A stretch of DNA of 64,000 bases, taken from contig JADKGB010000020.1 of the NCBI GenBank assembly GCA_016717225.1, forward strand, positions 4,538 through 68,537, read 5' to 3'. How positions within the stretch are numbered: the stretch's first letter is position 1; each line of letters begins with the position of its first letter. This document shows positions 1 to 7,720 of the stretch, piece by piece. Made by a program: the position numbers and the translations under genes. The notes under the pieces are model-generated. The model ran no database searches. It had not been told where the DNA came from and was given only the letters and a program-made list of their open reading frames with translations. The stretch is from Flavobacteriales bacterium. Its GTDB lineage: Bacteria > Bacteroidota > Bacteroidia > Flavobacteriales_F > PHOS-HE28.

Positions 1-13
1 ATGGCCTTCCCTC

Positions 14-2662
14 CTACTGTTTCACGAAGCTGCGAGACACCTTCTTCCCGGATGCTTCCTCCACGCTGATCACATAAAGACCATTATCCAGGTCGCTGAT
101 GGCCAAAACCACCTGTGTGCCGATCATCCGTTGCGCCTTCAGCAAACGGCCATCCGTTGCGCGTACTTCCAAGAACGCATCCGGCGTATCGAGTTGAATG
201 GTGAGTTGTTCTGATGCAGGGCTCGGGAACAACCGGAAACCAGGCACTGCATTCTCCACAACGCCCACGCTCTGATCCACGGTGAAAATGGCCGCCTCGG
301 TGATCACCGGCTCGTTGAAATCGAAGTAGATGTTAGCGACATTCTCGATCGTTGCGCCGTTCAACAACGTGCTCACGGGCGTCATGAGGAACTTCACATA
401 GCCGTGGCTGTTGACTTCGTCGCTGGTGCTATCGGGCAGGTTGATGGGATCCATGATGAAGTGCAGCACACCTTGGTGGATGTACCATTCCGTGGTGTGT
501 GAAGTGCTCACGAGTTCCATCGTGTTCCAGAGCAGGTCGGCGCTGAGCGTATCGGTGATGATCACGCGGCTAGCCGGGAAGGTGCCGGTGTTCTGGAAGC
601 GGATCGTGTACTCGAGCTTGCCACCGGCCTGGATTTGTGCCGGCGTCATGGCATCGGGAGCAACTTGCTTGTCGTTGGGGTCCACCGCACCGACAACAAT
701 GCCGTTCCATGTGATGGTGTTGTCCGCAGGAGTTGTATCCTGCAGGGCAGGCGTCGCGGAGAACGTATGCAAGAGCGGCGTTCCGATCGCAATACCCGCA
801 TCCGTGTTCAACGTTACCGCGATACCCCACACTCCGCCCGGAGCGATGGTGGGCGACCAGGTCGCATTGTTGCCGACCTGCGTATCTGGCACGATACCGC
901 TGCTCACCCACGTCTGTGTATTGTCGAAGGTGAAGTCCAGCGCAGCCAGAGTGGATTCCGTCCCGATGTTCTCCACGGTGATGTACACGTTGTTGTCGAA
1001 ACCGGGCCGTGCGGGCATTACAGCGATGTCCACCACCAGATCATAAACACCAGGAATAGCTTGATAGCCGATGTCATTGAGCGGATCGATCTGCGATGCG
1101 ATCAGCGTAATGCTCACAGGCGCCGTGGTGCGCGCATGGTAAAGAACATCCTGGCCGTCAACCACGAACGTGCCGACATCAATAGGTAGCACGTAATCGC
1201 CAGCGGCATCGGGCGCGGTGAGGTAGCTGCCGGGTTGCGCTTCGATCACGGCGTTGGTGAAGCCGGTTTCACCGCTATCCTTCACACCGTTACCATTGGC
1301 ATCATTGAACACACTACCCGTGATCGCCTCGCCACCTAAAGGGCATGGCGAAAGCACGTTGCACACCGTGAGCGGAAAGCCCAAGTCGCTCGATACGTCG
1401 CTGAACGCCACAGGGATGTTCGGCAAACAGCTCACACCAGTGTTACTACAAACCACGCTCACAACCGAATTCGGAAGAACGGGCAGACATGCGATCGGGT
1501 TGGAACCGCAAAGCAGGAACTGCAACCCAGCAGGTAGCTCCGGCAATTCGGTGATCAGGTTCTGGCCGCAATTCAGCAGCAACAGGGTGCTCGGCAGTGC
1601 CGGAAGGGCGGTCAATTGATTACCGAAACACCAGAGATCAAAGAGCGTAGCTGGCAGATCGGGCAAACTGACCAGATCATTGTTCGCAGCGTACAGGATG
1701 GTCAGGGAATCCGGCAAGGTGGGCAACACACCGATCGGATTGTTCAAGCATTCCAACACGGACAAACCGTTGGGCAGCGTAGGCAAGCCCGTGAGCGAGT
1801 TGTTGTAACAGATCAGGTGTCGAAGGGAGGCAGGTAGAGCCGGAAGGACGGTGAGCTGGTTCTGTGTGCACTTCAGGTTCTCAAGCGCGGCAGGCAGAGC
1901 AGGCAGCACTGTTAGTAAGTTCAGATCGCAGTTCAGGTCCAGCAGCGATGTTGGCAGCGTGGGCAAGGCAGTGAGCACATTGTTGTCGCAGTTCAGTTGG
2001 ATCAATCCGGCGGGCAACGCCGGAAGAGCCGATAACCCGTTGTTGCCGCAAGAGAGCTCCGTGAGACCGGCTGGAAGCGCTGGCATAGTGCCGAGCAACG
2101 GATTATTGCCACACAGCAAGCGCCCGAGCGATGCAGGAAGCGCGGGCAAGCCGTTGAGCGCATTGTCCATGCAAGCGATCTCGGTGATGGAGTTTGGTAA
2201 TGAAGGCAACGCGGTCAATTGATTGTTGTAGCACACCAGCCATTCCAACGATGCCGGCAGTGCGGGCAGGTTGGTGAGTTGGTTGTCCCAACACTGCAGG
2301 TGCGTGAGGCTGGCAGGCAGCGAAGTGATGCTCACAAGGTCGTTGCTCTGGCACTCCAACCTCAGGATCGCATCAGGCAGCGCCGGAAGTGTAGCGAGGT
2401 AGTTGCCATTGCACACCAGCTCCTGCAACCCGGTGAAATATTGAATGCCGTCCAAGTCGTAGATACCTGCACCAGCCACGTTCATGTAGGTAAGGCCCAG
2501 AACGCTCGGATCCGATGTGTTCAGCACGTTGCCGTTCATCGCCGAAGGAACAAGCACATTCAACCGTGCTGTGAACGCCGCGTCCGGAACCGTGAATTGC
2601 CCGAACATCGGACTGCCGGTGATGAATGCGATAGCAAATACCAGAGATAAGATCCGCGTCAT
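14..2662 (-). CDS. Secreted leucine-rich-repeat protein with T9SS sorting domain (882 aa)
   Basis: A signal peptide (about residues 1-21, ending ITGSPMFGQ) is followed by a long leucine-rich-repeat array (about residues 80-430) with a unit near 21 residues of the type LPALPASLxxLxCxxN. A short SdrD-B-like segment (DANGNGVKDSGE, about 455-470) follows, then a DUF11/DUF7619-like beta-sandwich region (about 540-780, with IRFQNTGTFPA and NIYFDFNEPV). The C-terminal roughly 75 residues, starting near FRLFPSPASEQL, resemble the type A sorting domain used for export through the type IX system and attachment to the surface. A role in adhesion or protein binding is inference. The start gives a good signal peptide. 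The LRR unit resembles the IpaH/SspH short-repeat class but almost every repeat carries a Cys. Confidence 0.85.
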   Translation of the reverse strand: MTRILSLVFAIAFITGSPMFGQFTVPDAAFTARLNVLVPSAMNGNVLNTSDPSVLGLTYMNVAGAGIYDLDGIQYFTGLQELVCNGNYLATLPALPDAILRLECQSNDLVSITSLPASLTHLQCWDNQLTNLPALPASLEWLVCYNNQLTALPSLPNSITEIACMDNALNGLPALPASLGRLLCGNNPLLGTMPALPAGLTELSCGNNGLSALPALPAGLIQLNCDNNVLTALPTLPTSLLDLNCDLNLLTVLPALPAALENLKCTQNQLTVLPALPASLRHLICYNNSLTGLPTLPNGLSVLECLNNPIGVLPTLPDSLTILYAANNDLVSLPDLPATLFDLWCFGNQLTALPALPSTLLLLNCGQNLITELPELPAGLQFLLCGSNPIACLPVLPNSVVSVVCSNTGVSCLPNIPVAFSDVSSDLGFPLTVCNVLSPCPLGGEAITGSVFNDANGNGVKDSGETGFTNAVIEAQPGSYLTAPDAAGDYVLPIDVGTFVVDGQDVLYHARTTAPVSITLIASQIDPLNDIGYQAIPGVYDLVVDIAVMPARPGFDNNVYITVENIGTESTLAALDFTFDNTQTWVSSGIVPDTQVGNNATWSPTIAPGGVWGIAVTLNTDAGIAIGTPLLHTFSATPALQDTTPADNTITWNGIVVGAVDPNDKQVAPDAMTPAQIQAGGKLEYTIRFQNTGTFPASRVIITDTLSADLLWNTMELVSTSHTTEWYIHQGVLHFIMDPINLPDSTSDEVNSHGYVKFLMTPVSTLLNGATIENVANIYFDFNEPVITEAAIFTVDQSVGVVENAVPGFRLFPSPASEQLTIQLDTPDAFLEVRATDGRLLKAQRMIGTQVVLAISDLDNGLYVISVEEASGKKVSRSFVKQ
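1372..2420 (-). repeat. Tandem LRR-coding repeats, unit about 63 bp
   Basis: This stretch inside the LRR gene encodes about sixteen tandem units of roughly 21 codons. Each contains the LPxLPxSL element and an LxCxxNxL strand. The nucleotide units are degenerate, so the array is old rather than freshly expanded. Boundaries are approximate. Confidence 0.7.
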
Positions 2663-2852
2663 GAGAAATGGTTTTTTTCAGGGACTGCGGATGAGACGTC
2701 CAGTTCCTGATCTTGGTTGCCACAGCCAAATCAGGCGAGCTCATCGGACGATCGAACGGGAGAGATCCGATCACCGAAAGTCAAGCTGGTAGAGTGTCTG
2801 CTCTCGCCTGCGTTCAGAGTGGATACATGGCAAGAGTTGTGAAAAGAAGTGC

Positions 2853-3245
2853 TCAGCCCTCTGGATACGCGAACAACGGTCTGCTAACCAACCAGAACAG
2901 CAAAGGGAAGAAGTGCATGGGGATCACCATACCGATGAATAGCTCTGGCGCCTTGACCGTTAGTGGCAACTGAAGGCCGAACACCGGAACGCATGAAGCG
3001 AATGTGAGAAACGTGAAGATCGCGTTGAACCACAGATCAGTGCGAGTACTCACCCGATCGGAGAAGAAGTAAAAGCCCAAACTCGGTAGCAAACCACCGA
3101 TCAAGCACGCAGCGATAATACCAACCACGTTCACCACCGCACTGAAGTCAACAGCAAGCGCTTCAGAATAGACGTTCATGTACAATATGGAAACCAGCGC
3201 TGCTACAGTGGCTGTTAACAGACCATGAAAAAGAGCTACACGCAT
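2853..3245 (-). CDS. Small integral membrane protein of unknown function (130 aa)
   Basis: I do not recognise the family. The product has four probable transmembrane helices: residues about 8-28, 35-58 (VVNVVGIIAACLIGGLLPSL), 72-95 and 103-122. Short charged loops separate them and there is no signal cleavage site. It lies 26 bp upstream of, and on the same strand as, the YceI gene, so the two may be co-transcribed. The composition fits a real membrane protein and not an overlapping shadow. No catalytic motif is visible. Confidence 0.6.
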   Translation of the reverse strand: MRVALFHGLLTATVAALVSILYMNVYSEALAVDFSAVVNVVGIIAACLIGGLLPSLGFYFFSDRVSTRTDLWFNAIFTFLTFASCVPVFGLQLPLTVKAPELFIGMVIPMHFFPLLFWLVSRPLFAYPEG

Positions 3246-3271
3246 GTGCCTGATCAGTTTGTCGAACAGGT

Positions 3272-3802
3272 TCAGTTCTTGACTGGAACCGAAACTTCCA
3301 TCTTCATGATGTCGGAAACCTTACCGGCTTCACCTACCCCGAACGCGAGACGCGAGACATCGAACGCTCCTGTGAATACACCACCGGTCGCATTGGCAGC
3401 GAAGGTGAACGGGATCGTGAAGTCCTTGGTAACGCCATGCACCGATAGTTTCCCGATGGCATCGTAGCCCGCCTCTGTCTTGGCTACACGCTCGCTCACG
3501 AAGGTGATCTCGGGAAATTTCTCCGCATCGAACCACTTCTCGCTTACCGCGTGGCGGTTCATCATACCGTTCCCGGTGTTGATCGAGTTCACATCGATCG
3601 CCACGTTGAAACTCGCGGTGGTGAGGTCCTTCTCATCGAACACGACCGTACCTTTCATTTTCTCGAATACGCCGGTTGGGTCTTCGCTGCTGAACTTCAC
3701 CGAGTACCCCTCAGCGATGGTCCAGTTGGATGAATTGATAGCAGTGAAGGCCGAAAGGCCGATGATGGCCGTGATCAGGATAGGGGTGCTCTGGAACTTC
3801 AT
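3272..3802 (-). CDS. YceI-family periplasmic lipid-binding protein (176 aa)
   Basis: YceI proteins are beta-barrel lipocalin-like proteins that bind isoprenoid or other amphiphilic lipids in the periplasm. Diagnostic features are the N-terminal WTIAEGYSVKFSS strand, the VDVNSINTGN-type segment (here VAIDVNSINTGN) with a following RHAVSEKWFDAEKFPEITF block, and the LSVHGVTKDFTIPF strand. The open frame extends 38 codons further upstream, but the internal ATG at 3802 gives a clean signal peptide (MKFQSTPILITAIIGLSAFTA), so I choose it. This is the first of three YceI paralogues in the window and belongs to the RHxVSEKWF subtype, unlike the other two. Confidence 0.88.
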   Translation of the reverse strand: MKFQSTPILITAIIGLSAFTAINSSNWTIAEGYSVKFSSEDPTGVFEKMKGTVVFDEKDLTTASFNVAIDVNSINTGNGMMNRHAVSEKWFDAEKFPEITFVSERVAKTEAGYDAIGKLSVHGVTKDFTIPFTFAANATGGVFTGAFDVSRLAFGVGEAGKVSDIMKMEVSVPVKN

Positions 3803-3921
3803 GGAACAGTTGGTTGTACAGCAAATGTCGACCGTTGAAATGCATTGCGGTGTTGAGATAGCATAAGATGCGATCCGGAGTATGACGATACTCACGTACC
3901 CGAGCAATAACTTCACCGCAA

Positions 3922-4836
3922 ATGGCAGAGGACTACTACAAGGTTCTTGGTGTGGAGCGGAACGCTACCGCTGATGCTATCAAAGGCGCTTATCGCAAGT
4001 TGGCGCGCAAATTCCACCCGGACCTGAACCCCAACGATAATAATGCGAAGAAGAAATTCCAGGAGATCAACGAGGCCAACGAAGTACTGAGCGACCCAGC
4101 AAGTCGGAAAAAATATGACGCGTACGGCGAGCAATGGAAGCACGCCGAGCAGTTCGAGCAAGCCAAGCGCGAGCAAAGCAGGGGAAGCCAGAGCGGACAT
4201 TTCTCAGGTGACGGGCCATTCGGAGGCGCTGGATCGCGCGCGGGCGGCACCGAGGCAGAAGACTATTCCGACCTGTTCGGCTCCATGTTCGGTGGCGGCG
4301 GTGGGCGCCAGGTGAAATTCCGTGGGCATGATCTACAAGCCACCTCGAAATTGGATCTGATCGACGCCTATCGCACGCACAAGCAGATGCTTACGGTGAA
4401 CGGAAAACAGATCCGGATCACAGTTCCAGCAGGTGTGGAAAATGGCCAAACGATCCGGATCGAAGGGCACGGTGGCCCCGGCATGAACGGTGGGCCCGCA
4501 GGTGATCTCTACATCACCTTCGTCATACAGGACCACCCACGGTTCAAACGTGTGGGCAAAGACCTGCACGCCTCAGTAGACCTTGATCTACAAACGGCGG
4601 TGCTCGGTGGCGAGGTATTGGTAGACACGCTGGATGGCAAAGTGAAATTGAAAGTTGCACCGGAAACCCAGAACAATACAAAGGCAAAACTGAAAGGCAA
4701 GGGCTTCCCCGTGTACAAGAAAGAAGGTGAATTCGGTGATCTTTACCTTACGTACAACGTGAAATTACCCACCGGTTTGAGCGAGCGGGAGCGTGAACTC
4801 TTCCGTGAACTGGCATCTCTTCGTTCAACATCTTGA
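3922..4836 (+). CDS. cbpA: DnaJ-like co-chaperone of the CbpA type (304 aa)
   Basis: An N-terminal J domain (residues 1-70) carries the HPD motif at 32-34 that stimulates DnaK ATPase activity. A Gly/Ser-rich linker (about 85-130, SGDGPFGGAG) leads to two C-terminal beta-sandwich substrate-binding domains (about 135-300, with VPAGVENGQTIRIEGHGGPG). The four CxxCxGxG zinc motifs of canonical DnaJ are missing, which defines class II/CbpA proteins. The gene is followed after 3 bp by a CbpM-like gene, the expected partner. The role is cytosolic protein folding or stress protection. The start is the first ATG in front of the conserved DYYKVLGV block. Confidence 0.92.
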   Translation: MAEDYYKVLGVERNATADAIKGAYRKLARKFHPDLNPNDNNAKKKFQEINEANEVLSDPASRKKYDAYGEQWKHAEQFEQAKREQSRGSQSGHFSGDGPFGGAGSRAGGTEAEDYSDLFGSMFGGGGGRQVKFRGHDLQATSKLDLIDAYRTHKQMLTVNGKQIRITVPAGVENGQTIRIEGHGGPGMNGGPAGDLYITFVIQDHPRFKRVGKDLHASVDLDLQTAVLGGEVLVDTLDGKVKLKVAPETQNNTKAKLKGKGFPVYKKEGEFGDLYLTYNVKLPTGLSERERELFRELASLRSTS

Positions 4837-4839
4837 GCC

Positions 4840-5139
4840 ATGAGCACCCACGAACTGATCGCACTCGAGGTATACTGCATTCACCAAGGCATTGATGTTA
4901 CGTTCGTCCATTCACTGCATGAACGGGGTCTTGTCCTGATCACCACCGAACGTGAAGTGCACTTCATCGAATCGACGCAGCTTGCACGTATCGAGCAGCT
5001 GGCCCGAATGCACTACGACCTGGACATCAACCTGGAAGGGATCGAAGCGATAAGCCACCTGCTGGAGCGAATGCAGAGCGCACAAGACGATCTGCGGGTC
5101 TTACGGGAACGACTGAGTTTGTACGAAGGGAATTCTTGA
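4840..5139 (+). CDS. cbpM: Chaperone modulator CbpM family protein (99 aa)
   Basis: This small acidic protein directly follows the CbpA-type co-chaperone with a 3-bp gap. It has the layout of CbpM/MerR-HTH-like proteins: an N-terminal helix-turn-helix-like part (LIALEVYCIHQGIDVTFVHSL), a middle HFIESTQLARIEQLARMH segment, and a C-terminal heptad-like helix (LLERMQSAQDDLRVLRERLSLY). In E. coli CbpM binds the J domain of CbpA and inhibits it. By position and length (about 100 residues) that role is likely here. Confidence 0.85.
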   Translation: MSTHELIALEVYCIHQGIDVTFVHSLHERGLVLITTEREVHFIESTQLARIEQLARMHYDLDINLEGIEAISHLLERMQSAQDDLRVLRERLSLYEGNS

Positions 5140-5329
5140 AGACTGGCAGCTTCACGCCGCCAAATGAGGAGTCCGAAGCCAACTCGTCGATAAGGCGACA
5201 CTTAGCACGTTTGACCCAGTGAACCAAAGTGACCTGATGAGCACGGTTTTCTGTCAAAAAACGTCCACGCCAAGCGTCAATTCAACTCTTTTTCCGAGAC
5301 AAGCGGTATTTAGCGATCTTTACCGCCAC

Positions 5330-5674
5330 ATGTCGATCACTCCCGCCGAGATCCAACAAGCTTTGCGCATCAGCAAAGCCATCCAGGAATACCTGGAAAG
5401 CACGAGTACGGTGAACGTTCCCAGTACCGAACTGTATGGCATTCTGGCTGACAAGCAACTGGTTGAGCGGGATCACGACAAAGGGAAGCACTTCCGCGCG
5501 TTCCTGACCAAATTGGTCAAAGCGAACATGCTTAACCTTATTCCACAATGCAGGGCGATGCCTCGCAGTGGTGGGAAGTTCGATTGGACGTTCAACCGGG
5601 CCGCTGATCGCATGCCCGCGCGCAAGCAAGTTGAGGTTGCGGCTGAGGCTTCTGTTGCCAAGGAAGCTTCATAG
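5330..5674 (+). CDS. Conserved-looking hypothetical protein (114 aa)
   Basis: Not recognised. The frame opens at 5219, but the ATG at 5330 starts the protein-like part: helical SITPAEIQQALRISKAIQEYLE, then a region with ELYGILADKQLVERDHDKGKHFRAFL that looks like a small winged-helix or HTH fold, and an Ala/Glu-rich tail. No signal peptide or membrane segment is seen, so the product is probably cytosolic. It stands between CbpM and another small hypothetical gene on the same strand, 190 bp after CbpM, probably with its own promoter. Confidence 0.6.
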   Translation: MSITPAEIQQALRISKAIQEYLESTSTVNVPSTELYGILADKQLVERDHDKGKHFRAFLTKLVKANMLNLIPQCRAMPRSGGKFDWTFNRAADRMPARKQVEVAAEASVAKEAS

Positions 5675-5710
5675 TTCAATATTTTTTCAAAGCCAACGAT
5701 CAGAAAGCGA

Positions 5711-5739
5711 ATTGCTTTTTCGGTTACGTTGTACATTTC
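5711..5739 (+). promoter_or_regulatory. Possible Bacteroidota-type promoter
   Basis: ATTG at 5711-5714 and TACATTTC at 5732-5739 are separated by 17 bp. They match the Bacteroidota primary-sigma consensus (TTTG, 17-23 bp, TAnnTTTG) with one mismatch in each box. The site lies about 80 bp before the small ORF beginning at 5819. It was found by eye only. Confidence 0.35.
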
Positions 5740-5818
5740 CACCAACGGAGCCAGTGCTCGAATGATTGTACCGGTTGTTGGCCAACGTTCACTGTCCCAC
5801 TCTCAGCTCCCAGCACCC

Positions 5819-6079
5819 ATGATCGCACACGCTGTAATATCAGAAATGGAGGCGCACGACGCTGTGATGAGCTGGCTCCAGAACTTCGAAATGAAGGACC
5901 GCAAGCTTGGTTCAGCGCGGAGTGGAAGGGCGCGGTCCGTGGAGGTATGGAGCGCGATCGGCCGCATGCAGGAGTTGGCCTACTTGGAGTTTCCACACAT
6001 AGACCACCGTTCGATCGACTCGTACGTTCGCAAATACATCGATCCTCAGGATCTGGCTTCGGTAAGACCTGGCGGATAG
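5819..6079 (+). CDS. Small hypothetical protein (86 aa)
   Basis: Not recognised. The frame is open from 5729, but the ATG at 5819 gives the most protein-like product. It is an amphipathic, mostly helical sequence (EMEAHDAVMSWLQNFEMKDR; AIGRMQELAYLEFPHID; SIDSYVRKYIDP) with no signal peptide. A candidate promoter lies about 80 bp upstream. The base composition and the absence of a competing gene support a real but lineage-restricted ORF. Confidence is modest because it is short. Confidence 0.4.
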   Translation: MIAHAVISEMEAHDAVMSWLQNFEMKDRKLGSARSGRARSVEVWSAIGRMQELAYLEFPHIDHRSIDSYVRKYIDPQDLASVRPGG

Positions 6080-6138
6080 GCGGATCCTCGGTCCGTTCTG
6101 CGTTTCGCAACAACGCGACCAGCAGCACCTTTGTCCCT

Positions 6139-6501
6139 ATGCCAGCCCCTTCGAACACGGAGATCGCCATACGTTGGTTCGCAGCTTTCAATGCGCATGA
6201 TCTGGAAGCACTGCTCGCGCTGTATGCCGAGTTTGCGGAACACTACAGCCCGAAATTGAAATTGCGCCAGCCTGGAACGAAGGGCTTGATCCAGGGCAAA
6301 GCAGCACTTCGCGCTTGGTGGCAAGACGCCTTCGACCGCCTTCCCAGCCTGCGTTACGAAGTGGTAAAGCTTACAGCCGATGATGCCCAGGTTTTCATGG
6401 AATACATCCGCCATGTTGAAGGTGAAGATGAATTACGCGTGGGCGAAGTGCTGGAGATCACCGACGGTGTGATCATCGCATCGCGCGTGTATCACGGGTA
6501 G
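6139..6501 (+). CDS. SnoaL/NTF2-like fold protein (120 aa)
   Basis: The sequence follows the SnoaL-like (NTF2) pattern: helix EIAIRWFAAFNAHDLEALLALY, the strand AEHYSPK, the RAWWQDAFDRLPSLRYEV segment typical of SnoaL polyketide-cyclase-like proteins, and C-terminal strands ending VGEVLEITDGVI. Length (about 120 residues) is that of a single-domain family member. Substrate and reaction cannot be inferred. The open frame extends upstream to 5947, but the ATG at 6139 removes a non-homologous Arg-rich stretch and is preferred. Confidence 0.75.
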   Translation: MPAPSNTEIAIRWFAAFNAHDLEALLALYAEFAEHYSPKLKLRQPGTKGLIQGKAALRAWWQDAFDRLPSLRYEVVKLTADDAQVFMEYIRHVEGEDELRVGEVLEITDGVIIASRVYHG

Positions 6502-6566
6502 CACGCTTCTTCTTCTGTGAAACGGGTGGCCGAAGGCGCGAACGATCCATTCCAATCACTCGTGCA

Positions 6567-7112
6567 TCAGACCACCAGTCCCGTGGGCATTCCATCGATG
6601 CTGGTCCTGTTCTTTTCGGCACGATAAGCGACAAGGGCTTCGGAGCCTTTATGTTCAGCCCAAGCAGGCAATTGCGTGCGGTGTTCTTGGAACGAGAACA
6701 GCGGCACCCCATAACCGCACGAGGTTTGCACGCTCTCGATCTCGGCGATGATCAACTGGCGCTCTCCAGGCAAAGGGGTACCGAACATGGGTCTTAGCTC
6801 AGCCCATTCAGGATCATTTCTTTGAACGGATCGACCGCGCGCGTAAAGCCGAAGGATCAGTGGCGGCCCGTCGAACGCACAGAAGAGAAATGTGATCCGT
6901 CCGTTCTGGATCAGGTGAGCGCCGGTTTCGTTGCCGCTACCTGTCGCATCCAAATAACCGACACGGCTTGGGCTGATGATCCGGAATGTGTCCAAGCCTT
7001 TGGGCGACAGGTTCACCCGGCCATCCGCTGGTGCTGTTGCCGTAAAGAACATCTTCTGCTTGCCGATGAAGTCGCTCAAGCGCTCATCGAGTTGAGGAAG
7101 GAACTTCGCCAT
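6567..7112 (-). CDS. Pyridoxamine 5'-phosphate oxidase-like FMN-binding protein (181 aa)
   Basis: This matches the PPOX-class split-barrel flavoproteins: N-terminal LSDFIGKQKMFFTATAPADG, then VNLSPKGLDTFRIISPSRVGYLD and GNETGAHLIQNGRITFLFCAF. This form (often about 180 residues) is common in bacteria as a general FMN or F420-type oxidoreductase of unknown substrate. It ends with PAWAEHKGSEAL and an Arg/Lys-rich tail. No signal peptide is present, so it is cytosolic. Its start lies next to that of the GNAT gene on the opposite strand. Confidence 0.82.
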   Translation of the reverse strand: MAKFLPQLDERLSDFIGKQKMFFTATAPADGRVNLSPKGLDTFRIISPSRVGYLDATGSGNETGAHLIQNGRITFLFCAFDGPPLILRLYARGRSVQRNDPEWAELRPMFGTPLPGERQLIIAEIESVQTSCGYGVPLFSFQEHRTQLPAWAEHKGSEALVAYRAEKNRTSIDGMPTGLVV

Positions 7113-7164
7113 GTCGCGTGTGCAATTCGTACCGAAAGAACGTCATCAACCACCTTTGTCGTCT

Positions 7165-7716
7165 ATGCTCGCACTCCCTGCCTCCCCTTTTCCCATTCTC
7201 GCAACAGAACGTTTGGTACTGCGCGAACTTTTGGCGACAGACGCTCAAGCACTTTTCATCATGCGCAGTGATCCGCGTGTGATGCATCACATTGGCAGGC
7301 CCATCGCCACCAACTTGAGGGATGCCGAAGAGTTGATCGAACGGATCGCCCAGGATCGGAAAGATGGTACAGGTATCACGTGGTCGATCACGCTGAAAGA
7401 CAACGATATGCTCATCGGAACGATCGGCTACTACCGCTTGAAGCTGGAGCACTATCGGGGCGAGATCGGATACATGCTTTCGGCGGACCACTGGCGCAAA
7501 GGCCTGATGGGCGAAGCTCTGGAAGCGGCTGTGGAATGCGGTTTCGAGCATATCGGATTCCACAGTATTGAAGCGATCACTGATCCGGAGAACATCGCTT
7601 CCAACGGCCTACTCGAAAAGCATGGCTTCACACGCGAAGGTCTTTTCAAGGAGAACTTCTACTGGAACGGCGAATTCAAGGATTCGGCTGTGTGGTGCAA
7701 ACTTTCTGCCAGCTGA
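7165..7716 (+). CDS. GNAT-family N-acetyltransferase, RimJ/RimL-like (183 aa)
   Basis: Sequence and layout fit the GNAT_3 (RimJ/RimL/ribosomal-protein alanine acetyltransferase) group: TERLVLREL at the start, the central IGTIGYYRLKLEHYRGEIGYML strands, the acetyl-CoA loop region (HWRKGLMGEALEAAVECGF), and the SNGLLEKHGFTREG tail typical of RimJ-like enzymes. It likely acetylates a protein N-terminus, amine or small molecule. The ATG at 7165 is chosen because it gives the usual short lead before TERLVL and avoids overlapping the divergent PPOX start. An upstream ATG at 7111 with a purine-rich leader (GAGGAAGGA) is the alternative. Confidence 0.82.
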   Translation: MLALPASPFPILATERLVLRELLATDAQALFIMRSDPRVMHHIGRPIATNLRDAEELIERIAQDRKDGTGITWSITLKDNDMLIGTIGYYRLKLEHYRGEIGYMLSADHWRKGLMGEALEAAVECGFEHIGFHSIEAITDPENIASNGLLEKHGFTREGLFKENFYWNGEFKDSAVWCKLSAS

Positions 7717-7720
7717 CGGA

